Shown in pieces: positions 9,782-19,103 of a stretch of DNA of 64,000 nucleotides. This stretch comes from Cyanobacterium stanieri PCC 7202. GTDB taxonomy: Bacteria; Cyanobacteriota; Cyanobacteriia; Cyanobacteriales; Cyanobacteriaceae. The DNA is taken from the NCBI GenBank assembly GCA_000317655.1, contig CP003940.1, positions 620,001 through 684,000 of the forward strand, given 5' to 3'. Within the stretch, counting starts at the first letter, position 1. Each line of letters opens with the position of its first letter. The position numbers and the translations under genes were made by a program. Under the pieces are notes generated by a model, which did no database searches, was not told the DNA's origin, and was given only the letters and a program-made list of their open reading frames with translations.

Positions 9782-11005
9782 ATGAATCACTATTCTTTTG
9801 CTCCTCAATGGTTCTCTTTTCGTCCATTGAAATTGTTAGCTTTATTTTTTGCCTCTTACTTTACCATGTTAATGGTTGGGGGCTGGAGTATTCCTGTTTT
9901 TTCTCAAACGACTCCAGAAATAAGGGGGGTATGGTTAACCACTAGCGATACTGAAACTATTTTTGATCGTCCTAAAATGAAAGAGGCGATGGCAAATCTT
10001 GCCTCCATGAATTTTAATACTATCTACCCTGTAGTCTGGAATTCAGGTTATGCCCTCTACCCTAGCCCTGTGGCACAAAGGGCAGGAATACAGCCATTCA
10101 TCCATCGGGGATTTCAAGGGCAAGAACCTTTGGCAGAATTAATTGATGAAGCCCATCGTCACCAATTACTGGTTTTACCATGGTTTGAGTTTGGTTTTAT
10201 GGCACCTCCCACTTCAGAATTAGCCCTCAAACACCCCCAATGGTTAACCCAAGCCCAAGATGGAAGCCAAACCACCTCTAGCGCTGCGGGGGAGGTTGTG
10301 TGGTTAAATCCTTTTCATCCCGAGGTACAACAATTTATTACTTCTTTGGTGATGGAAGTGATAAATCGTTATGACATTGATGGTATTCAATTTGATGATC
10401 ATTTAGCCTTGCCTGTGAGTCTTGGTTATGATTCTTATACCCGTAATCTTTATCGCCAAGAAACAAATCAAAATCCCCCCACTAATTTTCGGGATGGGGC
10501 TTGGGTGCGCTGGCGGGCGAATAAGATTACGGATTTTGTGGAACAACTCAATCGGCAAATTAAAGCCCGAAAACCCAATGCGATTTTTTCAGTTTCTCCC
10601 AATCCCTACACTACGGCTTACAATTCTTTTTTGCAGGATTGGTTGGACTGGGTGAGAAAAGATTTAATTAATGAGTTGATTGTGCAGGTATATCGGGCAG
10701 ATTTTTCTGCTTTTATGAGGGAAATTACCAGTCCCGAAATTCGTGAGGCAAGGGATAGGATTCCTGTGGGTATTGGCATTTTAACGGGCTTGGGTAATCG
10801 AATCAAATCCATTGATTTTATTCGGGATAAAGCCTTGGCAGTGCGACGGGAAAGGTTGGGTATTTCTTTCTTTTTCTATGGTAGTATGTGGAACAGAACC
10901 CCTGAGTTAAAAGCTGAAAGAAAATCTAGTTTTCGAGCTCTTTTTCCTCGCCAATCCCATCGCACGGCAACTATTTTAAATCCTTCACCTCGTCATGGTA
11001 TTTAA
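9782..11005 (+). CDS. Secreted family 10-like glycosyl hydrolase (GHL10/DUF187)
   Basis: A 407-residue exported hydrolase of the family-10-like glycosylhydrolase group. Residues 16-40 form a signal peptide or anchor (LLALFFASYFTMLMVGGWS, then VFSQTTPEIRGVWLTT). The GHL10 fold follows with conserved blocks EIRGVWLTTSDTE, NFNTIYPVVWNSGYALYPS, RYDIDGIQFDDHLALP and IFSVSPNPY. Acidic residues in DGIQFDDH are likely catalytic-site positions by family analogy. Homologues are thought to act on peptidoglycan or envelope polysaccharide, but the substrate is not established. The 3' end overlaps the convergent phosphatase gene by 4 bp. Confidence 0.88.
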   Translation: MNHYSFAPQWFSFRPLKLLALFFASYFTMLMVGGWSIPVFSQTTPEIRGVWLTTSDTETIFDRPKMKEAMANLASMNFNTIYPVVWNSGYALYPSPVAQRAGIQPFIHRGFQGQEPLAELIDEAHRHQLLVLPWFEFGFMAPPTSELALKHPQWLTQAQDGSQTTSSAAGEVVWLNPFHPEVQQFITSLVMEVINRYDIDGIQFDDHLALPVSLGYDSYTRNLYRQETNQNPPTNFRDGAWVRWRANKITDFVEQLNRQIKARKPNAIFSVSPNPYTTAYNSFLQDWLDWVRKDLINELIVQVYRADFSAFMREITSPEIREARDRIPVGIGILTGLGNRIKSIDFIRDKALAVRRERLGISFFFYGSMWNRTPELKAERKSSFRALFPRQSHRTATILNPSPRHGI

Positions 11006-11970
11006 TTATTTTCTTGCCTAATGGCTTGGATAACGGTGTCATGGATTACCCCATTGGTTACTACCACTCCACGATTATCATTCATTTTGGAGGCGGTGGC
11101 AAAGTCTAGGGGTTTTCCATACATATCTGTTACTTTGCCTCCTGCTTCTTCGACAACGATTGCCCCGGCGGCATGATCCCAGATATTTTCTCTATAATTA
11201 GGGTATTTTGGGGAAGGTAGACGCAAATAAAGGGCTGCCTCCCCCGAGGAAACGATGCCGTATTTGGCTTGGGAATCGACTCGCACAGATTCTGTGGTGA
11301 TGCCGACGGATTGGGCGATGGTATTTTGTAGGGCTTGGTTACCATGACTGGCTTCGACGCTTTCGACAAAACGAAAACGGCTCACATCTTCTTTGTCCAC
11401 TACCTTTTGTTTGATCATCTCACCCCCTGCTAGGGGCATTCTATAGGCTCCTTTTCCTCTTTCGGCTACAAATAGCCATCCTGTCTCCCCTTGGCTTAAT
11501 TTGAGCGCAGGACAACCCAATAAGCCTAATTTTACTTCTCCATCTACAATAAGGGCAAGGGCGATCGCATATTGATCCTGCCGTAAAAATCCTTTGGTGC
11601 CATCAATGGGGTCCAATGTCCAAAAACAATCCCCTACTTTACCATTACCATAGTCAATCCAGTTTAAAACCTCGTCACTGGTGGCAGAGGGAATAATATT
11701 TTTTACATAACCCGTAATTTTGTTGATGGTATCTACGGATTCGGGTTTTCTCAATGCTGTGGCATCTTCTTCCCCTACAATGGGTATATTAGGAAAAGCC
11801 TCTTTTAATGCCTTACAAATTAGGGCTTGGGAACCAAAATCGGCAACGGTTACGGGGCTTTTATCTTCTTTTTCTATCGCTTTGGGGATATTCTCTCTTA
11901 CTTGTTGGCACAGTTGCGCTGATTGTTGGATAGATGCGATCGCAATTTCTTTTGCTAGATTGTAATTCAT
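11002..11970 (-). CDS. 3'(2'),5'-bisphosphate nucleotidase (CysQ/HAL2-type)
   Basis: A 322-residue Mg2+-dependent phosphatase of the inositol monophosphatase superfamily. It probably converts 3'-phosphoadenosine 5'-phosphate, a by-product of sulfate assimilation, to AMP. Metal-site motifs are present: GEEDA (~66-70), DPIDGTKGF (120-128) and WDHAAGAIVVEEAGG near the C-terminus. Length and the DPIDGTKGF sequence match the HAL2-like branch rather than short CysQ or SuhB. A second superfamily member, more like an inositol monophosphatase, is at 23392-24222. Converges with the GHL10 gene. Confidence 0.9.
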   Translation of the reverse strand: MNYNLAKEIAIASIQQSAQLCQQVRENIPKAIEKEDKSPVTVADFGSQALICKALKEAFPNIPIVGEEDATALRKPESVDTINKITGYVKNIIPSATSDEVLNWIDYGNGKVGDCFWTLDPIDGTKGFLRQDQYAIALALIVDGEVKLGLLGCPALKLSQGETGWLFVAERGKGAYRMPLAGGEMIKQKVVDKEDVSRFRFVESVEASHGNQALQNTIAQSVGITTESVRVDSQAKYGIVSSGEAALYLRLPSPKYPNYRENIWDHAAGAIVVEEAGGKVTDMYGKPLDFATASKMNDNRGVVVTNGVIHDTVIQAIRQENN

Positions 11971-12353
11971 TGAATATAGGACATGATTAATTACTTCTAA
12001 TTATTATTAACTGATGTTAGGCAAAAATATAATTAATTATTTTAATCAAGGATCAGATTTCAGGGCTTAGATGTCAAAAGTATTGCTTAATGTCAGTTAT
12101 TAATTATGACCCTTTTCAAACCTCTATCCTTCATTTATCGCAAAATCGAAGTCACGATTTATAATTAATTTAATATTTCTTATATAATCAAAAGTAATCA
12201 TTTTTTCATTTTCTAAGAGTACCAGTAATGTTTAATTATCATCAACACAAAAATAGAACTATCGAGAATAACTTTTATCCGTAGCCTTCCCTTGGCAAAA
12301 TCCTATGGATAAAAGTTCTCTTTTCAACAAAATTTAACTCTTCCTTTAGTTTT
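11971..12353. other. Intergenic region upstream of the c-di-GMP gene
   Basis: This is 383 bp of AT-rich DNA between two divergently transcribed genes. The main structure is the long hairpin at 12270-12317. The rest (11971-12269) holds only A/T-rich words and no open frame with a convincing start. Confidence 0.6.
12270..12317 (+). promoter_or_regulatory. 15-bp stem-loop in the 5' region of the GGDEF/EAL gene
   Basis: AACTTTTATCCGTAG (12270-12284) pairs with CTATGGATAAAAGTT (12303-12317), with one G-U pair and an 18-nt loop. The stem ends 36 nt before the ATG at 12354. It could be a leader-RNA structure (attenuator or translational control) or an operator-like palindrome. No strong T-run follows, so simple termination is less likely. 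Confidence 0.5.
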
Positions 12354-15300
12354 ATGTACTTACTTTGGTCTTTAATTTTATCTTTATTTGCTATTAACAT
12401 TATTTTAACTTATGTTGTCATCAAGCAAAGAAATAATAGTATTATTTTAAAACATAAATTAGATTTAAAATCTTATCAATTATTATCCTTTGAGGAAAAA
12501 AATAATTTTCTTCAGCAAGAATCTGATTACCAAAAATTAATTGCAGATGAGTTAAAAAAAATTGACCTCATAGACAGTCCATATTACTATATCGAATTAA
12601 TCAAAAATATTAGTAGTTTATTAGATGTATCTCACAGCTATTATTTTGAATATTTACCTAGAGATAATAAATTCAAATTAAAATACTCTACAGGCTTAAA
12701 TAAACAACAGTATCCCCATACTGTTTGTAATATTCACGATAACGAATTAGGCTTTTTGTGGTCTTCTGAAGAAACACATTTAATTTTTGAAAAACTAAAA
12801 AACGAAAAAAGATTCAAGTTTAATTTTTCAGTGGATGAATATAATTTAAACTCAGGGGCAATTTTTACTGTGGTTCATCCTTATAGTGATGAAAAAATTG
12901 GGATAGTTGGATTTTATAGTGAGGAGGAAAATATTTTTAATGAGCTTGAAATTAATTTAATTAATAGTTATATTCATTTTTTACAACAAAATCGCATTCA
13001 TCTTGATAAGAATAATACTCTTGATTTGCTTGATAAAGGGGTTAATTTTATCCTTAATGGATTAGTTATTCTTGATGCTACTAAAGTTGATTATCCTATT
13101 ATTTATGTTAATGATTGTTTTTTGAACATAACTGGTTATCAAAAAGACGATGTTTTAGGAAAAAATTATTCATCTCTTTTTCATCAAAATTCTAGTGAGT
13201 ATGGTTTAGAAAATTTGACAAGTGCGATCGCCCGTGGAAAAGAAACTAACGTTATAATTAAAAACTATCGTCAAACTGGGGAACTATATTGGAGTGAGGT
13301 TTACTTATATCCTATTTGTAAACAAAAAAAATTAACTAACTTTATTATTATTGAAAGGGATGTCACTCAGGAATATAATTATCAATCTTCATTCGATATT
13401 TCTAGCCATCAATCTCGATATTTTGAGGAAAAATTACAAGAAATTAATGAAATTCAGTATGATTTAAACCAAGATTTAACAACTAATTTATCACAATGTT
13501 TAAGTTATGCCTGTGAAATTTTGGGAATGCAAATAGGAGTAGTCATGGAAGTATCTGAATATAAATCTTTGATAATTGGTCAATATTTTTCTTTTTCAGA
13601 TCAACTATTTTTTGATAATGAATATTCTTTGATGCACATTCTATCTCGAGAAATCTGCACAATAAAAGATACTATTTATAATGGTTATTCTACTCACTTC
13701 AATTCTCTTACTAATGATAATTTTATCAACAATTTAAGTGTTACGAGTTATTTAGCAACTCCCATCTGGATTAATGGCTCAATTTATGGCACAATTCATT
13801 TATTTGATATAGATAATAATGTTCATTATTTTAGAGAACAAAAATATCTTTTAGAGGCGATCGCCCATAGTATAGCAAAAGCAATTATTGCAGAGGAAAA
13901 AGAGTTAGAAAAAGAATATATTAGAGTCGCCCTAGAAGAAAGTCAGGAGAGATTAAAAGGAGTTTTATTTTCCCTTGAGGATGTCATTTGGTCAATTCAT
14001 CCGCAAACATTACAACTAATTTATATCAACACTGCCGCCACCAATTTATATGAATGTGAACTATCATTATTTTTCCAAAAAAGATGTTTTTGGTTAGAGT
14101 TAGTCCATCCCGAAGACAAAGAAAGAGTCAAAGATTATTATAGTAAAATTTTGAATATTGCCATCTTCGATCAAGATAGCAATAGCCATGATATAGAATA
14201 TCGAATTATCTCCTGTAATGGTGAAGAAAAATATGTCAGAGATAGGGCTTATTTAGTATTTGATAACTATAAAAAACTGATCAGAATTGACGGCATTATT
14301 ACCGATATTACCAAGAAAAATTTAACCCAAAAAGCCCTCAAAAAAAGCGAAAGAGAATTGCAATTAATTTTTGAACTAGCCCCCATTGGTATGATGATTA
14401 CCAATAAAAAAGGAGTAATTCAAAAAACTAATAATTCTCTCTGTCAACTACTTAATTACTCCTCCACAGAATTAATTAATCAAAATGAAAAAATCCTTTA
14501 TCATCCCGATGATGTATCCAAAAATTATTTTTTCCTTGAAAGTATCCTCAAAGACACTCAACAACAATACAGCCAAGAGAGAAGATATATCAGCAAAAAT
14601 GGCACCGTAATTCATACCATGGTTGATATTACCATTCTCAGAAATGCTCGAGGAGAAATCTTACAACTCATTCAGCAAATCGTTGATATTTCTCAAATAA
14701 AAAATATGCAGGAGCAAATGCTTCATGATAGTATGTATGACAGCTTGACTGGTTTAGCCAATCGTTTCTTGTTAATGGATAGACTTGCTCAAACTCTCAA
14801 AAGGTGCGATCGCAACCCCCACGAATTATGTGCCATACTGTTGATAGATATTGATAATTTCAAAAAAGTTAACGATAGCATGGGGCATAATATTGGTGAT
14901 CAACTCTTATCAATTATTGCTAGTAAAATTATTTCCTGTGTCAGTGAAAAGGATACCGTTGCCCGTGTCAGCGGAGATGAATTCGTCATTCTCCTCGAAG
15001 AATTAGAATCTCCCAATCAAGCCAGAAAAGTAGCTGAAAATATCATTAATATTTGCGATACCGACTATTACTTAGAAAATCACTATGTAGCATCATCAGT
15101 AAGCATTGGTATTACATTAAGTTCCATTGGTTATGAAAATGCCGAACAAATGATCAGAGATGCTGATTTAACCATGCACGAAGCCAAAACAGTGGGCAAA
15201 AATTGTTATCAACTATTTAAGCCCATCATGCACAAAGAATTAGTGCAAAAATTACAGCTAGAATCATATCTCAGAAAAGCATTAGAAAATAATGAACTAG

Positions 15301-16025
15301 AACTTTTTTATCAGCCCATAATTAATCTCAAAACATCACAAGTGGCAGGATTTGAAGCCCTAATCCGTTGGTTTCATCCCGAATTAGGTTTTATTTCCCC
15401 TGTCAAATTCATTCCCCTTGCCGAAGAAAACGGTTTAATTGTCTCTTTGGGGGATTGGATTTTTCGCACCGCCGCTTTTCAAGCAAAACAATGGCAAGAT
15501 AAATATCCTCAGCTTAATTTGTCCGTTGCGATTAATGTATCTAGTAAGCAGTTATTAGAGCATGACTTTCTGGGAAAAATAGATCGTTGTGTGGCACAAA
15601 CAGGGGTAAATCCCCTCTTACTAAAGCTAGAAATTACCGAAAGTGTTTTAATGGATAACTTTCAAACAGCGAAATATATCCTTGATAATATTCAAACTCG
15701 CCACCTCAAAATTTCCCTTGACGATTTTGGCACAGGTTATTCTTCCCTTAGTTACTTACACGCTTTGCCTTTTAATACTCTCAAAATTGATCGTGCTTTT
15801 ATTGAATCGATTAATCGTGAACACGAAAGAAATGCTATTGTGGAAGCCATTGTATCTCTTGCCCATAATTTATCCCTTGATGTGGTGGCAGAGGGGATTG
15901 AGTTACCCATTCAGGAGGAAATTTTAAAGGAAATTGGTTGTGATTATGGTCAGGGTTATTATTATGCTAAACCCATGAGCGCTTCTTTGGCAGATTCTTT
16001 TATTGAACAGTGGAACAGTAGATGA
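12354..16025 (+). CDS. Multisensor GGDEF/EAL c-di-GMP protein
   Basis: A 1223-residue signalling protein that makes or degrades cyclic di-GMP. An N-terminal hydrophobic helix (2-22) is followed by a GAF-like domain (~70-220), PAS (~225-340), GAF (~370-520) and two PAS/PAC domains (~540-660, ~665-790). GGDEF (~795-955) has the variant motif SGDEF starting at Ser873, with DIDNFKKVNDSMGH intact. EAL (~970-1215) has Glu1001 in EALIRW plus EITESVLM, DDFGTGYSSL and LKIDRAF, so the phosphodiesterase site looks complete. SGDEF is a known variant of the GGDEF motif, so cyclase activity is undecided. There is no clear ribosome-binding site; a 15-bp hairpin lies just upstream. Confidence 0.92.
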   Translation: MYLLWSLILSLFAINIILTYVVIKQRNNSIILKHKLDLKSYQLLSFEEKNNFLQQESDYQKLIADELKKIDLIDSPYYYIELIKNISSLLDVSHSYYFEYLPRDNKFKLKYSTGLNKQQYPHTVCNIHDNELGFLWSSEETHLIFEKLKNEKRFKFNFSVDEYNLNSGAIFTVVHPYSDEKIGIVGFYSEEENIFNELEINLINSYIHFLQQNRIHLDKNNTLDLLDKGVNFILNGLVILDATKVDYPIIYVNDCFLNITGYQKDDVLGKNYSSLFHQNSSEYGLENLTSAIARGKETNVIIKNYRQTGELYWSEVYLYPICKQKKLTNFIIIERDVTQEYNYQSSFDISSHQSRYFEEKLQEINEIQYDLNQDLTTNLSQCLSYACEILGMQIGVVMEVSEYKSLIIGQYFSFSDQLFFDNEYSLMHILSREICTIKDTIYNGYSTHFNSLTNDNFINNLSVTSYLATPIWINGSIYGTIHLFDIDNNVHYFREQKYLLEAIAHSIAKAIIAEEKELEKEYIRVALEESQERLKGVLFSLEDVIWSIHPQTLQLIYINTAATNLYECELSLFFQKRCFWLELVHPEDKERVKDYYSKILNIAIFDQDSNSHDIEYRIISCNGEEKYVRDRAYLVFDNYKKLIRIDGIITDITKKNLTQKALKKSERELQLIFELAPIGMMITNKKGVIQKTNNSLCQLLNYSSTELINQNEKILYHPDDVSKNYFFLESILKDTQQQYSQERRYISKNGTVIHTMVDITILRNARGEILQLIQQIVDISQIKNMQEQMLHDSMYDSLTGLANRFLLMDRLAQTLKRCDRNPHELCAILLIDIDNFKKVNDSMGHNIGDQLLSIIASKIISCVSEKDTVARVSGDEFVILLEELESPNQARKVAENIINICDTDYYLENHYVASSVSIGITLSSIGYENAEQMIRDADLTMHEAKTVGKNCYQLFKPIMHKELVQKLQLESYLRKALENNELELFYQPIINLKTSQVAGFEALIRWFHPELGFISPVKFIPLAEENGLIVSLGDWIFRTAAFQAKQWQDKYPQLNLSVAINVSSKQLLEHDFLGKIDRCVAQTGVNPLLLKLEITESVLMDNFQTAKYILDNIQTRHLKISLDDFGTGYSSLSYLHALPFNTLKIDRAFIESINREHERNAIVEAIVSLAHNLSLDVVAEGIELPIQEEILKEIGCDYGQGYYYAKPMSASLADSFIEQWNSR

Positions 16026-16060
16026 ACAATTAACAATTGATAATTGATAATTGATAATAT
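16024..16060. repeat. AATTGATAATTGATA short tandem repeat
   Basis: The octamer AATTGATA repeats about three to four times just after the stop of the c-di-GMP gene. Related words (TTGTCAATTG, TCAATTATCAATT, AATTGTCCATTG) form similar arrays at 18484-18515, 26983-27050, 29300-29330, 31206-31235, 34971-34995 and 59598-59634. They occur only between genes. Confidence 0.6.
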
Positions 16061-16112
16061 TATCTTTTGCTTCCTAAATCCCTACCCCTCTGCTTTGGGC
16101 ATCTCCCCTTTC

Positions 16113-16216
16113 ATATCAAGTTCGACGAATCAGTTATGAAAAGGAATCCTGTTTTGCCCCCTAAATCCCCCAATTCTGGGGGACTTTCATTGTAACAATT
16201 TATCCGAATTTAATAT
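16113..16216. repeat. Family A palindromic miniature repeat, complete copy
   Basis: This ~104-bp unit starts ATATCAAGTTCGACGAAT and ends with ATCCGAATTTAATAT, so its ends form imperfect inverted repeats. The centre holds the CCCCC/GGGGG stem. It is nearly identical along its length to 58707-58809. It has no coding capacity, which suggests a miniature inverted-repeat element. It sits between the convergent c-di-GMP gene and ycf51, where the G/C stem could also act as a terminator. Confidence 0.8.
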
Positions 16217-16236
16217 CACGAGTAAATTGAGGTTAC

Positions 16237-16758
16237 TTATTTTTTTTCTAAAGATTTTAAACGAGCAAACTCTTTGTTAAATATTTGTAAGTCGATGTTA
16301 TCATCTTGTTGTTGAAAGAGCGATCGCCTCAACTGCCCTAAATAAATAGGATAAGTAAAACCATCACCATGGTATTGCGCCCTTGCCCTAACGGTTAACT
16401 TAGCATCACCATCATTGGCACTTCTGCCATAGGAAAACAAATCGATGGCGGCTTGTTGCAAAGTAGCCTCCAATTGCTCTTTGGTAATATCACTAGATAC
16501 AGCAATTACCGCTTGATTAGCGCCATTGTCATAGACAAGGTTAAATCTGGTAGCGTTGGGGATGGTCGGGCGCCCAAATAAGCCTAAACTTAAGCCAAAT
16601 AGACCAATGGTTAATACTATCATAAAGCCTGTAGCACCCACAAAACGGAAACGAAAACCCCATTTAAAAATGAATCCAAGAATAGCTAAAATGAAAAATG
16701 CGATGGTGCCATAGGCAGACCATAATGTATAAGTGGCAAAATCTAAAGTAGATTCCAT
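16237..16758 (-). CDS. ycf51: Ycf51 family protein
   Basis: A 173-residue conserved protein of cyanobacteria and some red-lineage plastids (DUF2518/Ycf51). Two membrane helices lie at ~12-32 and ~40-62 (TLWSAYGTIAFFILAILGF and GATGFMIVLTIGLFGLSLG). A soluble domain of about 110 residues follows, including RFNLVYDNGANQAVIAVSS and YPIYLGQLRRSLFQQQ. The function is unknown. It is likely a thylakoid or plasma membrane protein with a soluble domain on one side. Between its start and pgk lie a family B repeat and an ACCTG tandem array. Confidence 0.88.
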   Translation of the reverse strand: MESTLDFATYTLWSAYGTIAFFILAILGFIFKWGFRFRFVGATGFMIVLTIGLFGLSLGLFGRPTIPNATRFNLVYDNGANQAVIAVSSDITKEQLEATLQQAAIDLFSYGRSANDGDAKLTVRARAQYHGDGFTYPIYLGQLRRSLFQQQDDNIDLQIFNKEFARLKSLEKK

Positions 16759-16820
16759 AAATGTAATTGATAATTAAGGGAATGGTTAGCAATTGACAAT
16801 GGATAATTAATAAACTGCAA

Positions 16821-16887
16821 CCTGTACGAACGTACCATGGTACGTCTCTACCATACTGACAACTATTATGCCAAACGGAGGTTAGTT
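16821..16887. repeat. Family B palindromic repeat, reverse-oriented copy
   Basis: This contains the perfect palindrome ACGTACCATGGTACGT (16830-16845) followed by CTACCATACTGACAACTATT. That is the reverse complement of the layout at 40384-40442 and 42471-42526, though the palindrome sequence itself differs. The outer end (AAACGGAGGTTAG) is a diverged version of the AACCTCAGTTCGGGAT terminus of those copies. Confidence 0.65.
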
Positions 16888-16890
16888 TCT

Positions 16891-16925
16891 AATACCTAAC
16901 ACCTAATACCTGACACCTGAAACCT
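16891..16925. repeat. ACCTAA/ACCTGA short tandem array
   Basis: The word ACCTAAC/ACCTGAC recurs about five times immediately downstream of the pgk stop codon. It is the opposite orientation of the CAGGT arrays next to the other family B palindromes. Confidence 0.55.
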
Positions 16926-16930
16926 ACAAA

Positions 16931-18133
16931 TTATGCTTCGTTTAAAGCGGCGATACCGGGTAACACTTTACCTTCTAATAACTCTAAACTTGCACCGCCA
17001 CCAGTGGAAATGTGGCTCATTTTTTCGGCTACCCCTACTTTCTCTACCGCCGCTACGGAGTCTCCACCGCCGATGATAGTAATTGTACCACCTTCGGTTA
17101 ATCCTGCAAGGGTATGGGCGATCGCCTCTGTACCTTGAGCAAATTTATCAAATTCAAACACACCCATAGGGCCATTCCAGATAACACTACCACAATCAGC
17201 GAGGGCATCTTGGAAAGTTTTAATAGCATCAGGGCCAATGTCCAAGCCCATCCAACCATCAGGAATATTTTCCACCGCAACGGTTTGAGCATTAGCATCA
17301 GGGGCAAAATTATCAGCTACCACCACATCAGTAGGTAATAAAAATTCCACTCCTCTTTCTTTTGCCTTAGCTTCCAAAGCCTTCGCTAATTCTAACTTAT
17401 CTTCCTCAACCAAAGACTTACCCACAGCCAAACCACGGGCTTTGTAGAAAGTGAAAATCATTCCACCGCCAATGATGAGTTTGTCACATTTTTCCAATAA
17501 AGTTTCAATTACCCCAATTTTACTAGAAACCTTAGAACCGCCAATAATAGCAACTAAGGGGCGTTTAGGGGCTTCGATGGCTTTTTGTAAAAATTCTAAT
17601 TCCTTCTCAATCAAGAAACCTGCCACAGAGGTAGAAAGATGGTGAGTAACCCCTTCAGTGGAAGCATGGGCGCGGTGGGCAGTACCAAAAGCATCATTTA
17701 CATATAAATCAGCATTACTAGCTAATTTTTTAGCAAATTCAGCGTCATTGGCTTCCTCTTCCTTATAAAAACGGAGATTTTCGAGCAATGCCACATCACC
17801 ATTATTTAAACCATTAACAGCGGCAGTGACGGCATCACCAATACAATCATCACATTTAACAACATTTTTACCCAATAACTCAGATAAACGTACACCCACA
17901 GCGGTTAAACGCAAACTATCTTTCACCTCACCCTTGGGGCGCCCCATGTGGCTACATAAAATTACTTTTGCTCCTTTTGAGGTTAATTCGTTAATGGTGG
18001 GCAAAGCGGCTCTAATACGGGTGTCATCGGTGATTTTTCCGCCGTCCATGGGTACGTTAAAATCAACCCTGACTAATACTCTTTTTCCCTCTAAATCTGA
18101 TGCACTTAAATTTGCAATAGTTTTTTTTGCCAT
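16931..18133 (-). CDS. pgk: Phosphoglycerate kinase
   Basis: Pgk interconverts 3-phosphoglycerate and 1,3-bisphosphoglycerate using ATP, serving both the Calvin cycle and glycolysis in the cytosol. The 400-residue length is standard. Substrate and nucleotide motifs are present: [55 protein letters not shown] and the C-terminal [19 protein letters not shown] lies about 10 nt before the ATG. The 384-bp upstream region should hold its promoter. Confidence 0.98.
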   Translation of the reverse strand: MAKKTIANLSASDLEGKRVLVRVDFNVPMDGGKITDDTRIRAALPTINELTSKGAKVILCSHMGRPKGEVKDSLRLTAVGVRLSELLGKNVVKCDDCIGDAVTAAVNGLNNGDVALLENLRFYKEEEANDAEFAKKLASNADLYVNDAFGTAHRAHASTEGVTHHLSTSVAGFLIEKELEFLQKAIEAPKRPLVAIIGGSKVSSKIGVIETLLEKCDKLIIGGGMIFTFYKARGLAVGKSLVEEDKLELAKALEAKAKERGVEFLLPTDVVVADNFAPDANAQTVAVENIPDGWMGLDIGPDAIKTFQDALADCGSVIWNGPMGVFEFDKFAQGTEAIAHTLAGLTEGGTITIIGGGDSVAAVEKVGVAEKMSHISTGGGASLELLEGKVLPGIAALNEA

Positions 18134-18517
18134 GGATATATGTCCTTTTGTTTATCAAAAATTTAATATATTTAAAGTAAAAAACTTTACTCTTTGCAAA
18201 TTTTACAATGATGATGGACAATTCACAATTGATAATGGTTTTGTTTGATGGTCCTATTCGTGATGTTCGTGGAGATTCAGCAATTAACCATCAGTCGTAG
18301 TAACCAAAATTTGGCAAAAAAATAGACAGGAAAAACATATCTCCTGCCCTATTGTTACCAATCTTTTGTCAAATTTCGAGAGAAAAATGAGATCAATCCC
18401 CCAACTCTGGAGGAATTACATTATCAGTGTTTATCTGAACTTAGCTTTTAGGATTTTGCGTTGATTTACAAAAGTAAAAATTAATTATTCATTCTCAATT
18501 ATCAATTATCAATTAAT
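18134..18517. other. Intergenic region between psb27 and pgk
   Basis: This 384-bp space contains a degraded family A repeat at about 18391-18445 (CCCCCAACTCTGGAGG core, TCTGAACTTAGC end), AATTGATAATGG words near 18225 and a TCAATTATCAATT array at 18484-18515. The pgk promoter presumably lies in the first ~150 bp, but I cannot define a confident box. No gene is seen. Confidence 0.55.
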
Positions 18518-18925
18518 TTAGTATCCCTTGTTTAAGGCAAATTCAACCTGCTTAAATTCCTGATTCAAACGTTTTTTGAGTTTTTCGGGGATAGGACGAT
18601 TTCCGTAGGAGGTGTAATAACCAGCCAAGGAGTTAAGGGCCGTTTGCATAGTGGTAAAGGATTTTAGTCCACCATAGTTACTGTTTTTACGATAACGGGA
18701 AATGTAATCGTTAATTTGTTTTCTGGTTTCGTCTTGGATTTCTTTTTTCTCTTCGATACTTGTTTCTGCAGGAAGGGCGATCGCCACTTGTACCTTTTCT
18801 AAAACAGTCATAGTATCTTGGGTATAATTACCAGTTAAACCCGTGGTACTACCACAACCCACCAAACCGACAACCACCACGAGGACTAAAGCCAATAACT
18901 TGGAAAAATAAGATTTTATCATCAA
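18518..18925 (-). CDS. psb27: Photosystem II repair/assembly lipoprotein Psb27
   Basis: Psb27 is a lumenal lipoprotein that binds CP43 in PSII assembly and repair intermediates and delays attachment of the oxygen-evolving complex. The 135-residue precursor has a lysine-containing start, a hydrophobic h-region (LLALVLVVVVGLVG) and a lipobox ending at Cys24 (LVGCGS). The mature part forms the expected four-helix bundle and includes YTQDTMTVLEKVQVAIALP, DYISRYRKN and TMQTALNSLAGYYTSYGNRP, a family signature. It is preceded by an AT-rich gap shared with the divergent FRP gene. Confidence 0.95.
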   Translation of the reverse strand: MMIKSYFSKLLALVLVVVVGLVGCGSTTGLTGNYTQDTMTVLEKVQVAIALPAETSIEEKKEIQDETRKQINDYISRYRKNSNYGGLKSFTTMQTALNSLAGYYTSYGNRPIPEKLKKRLNQEFKQVEFALNKGY

Positions 18926-19103
18926 TTAATTTAATATTTTTATTATTTACAACTTTTGATCTTACCAGCATTAAACCCATTTTCCAATGAGGGTCATTAA
19001 AGTCAAAAAACCATTCCCTATTTCTTGTTCCCCATTCCCCACAAGATATTGGTATGATATTACAATGCTTAATAAATGTTATATATTCTAGTTATAAATA
19101 CTC

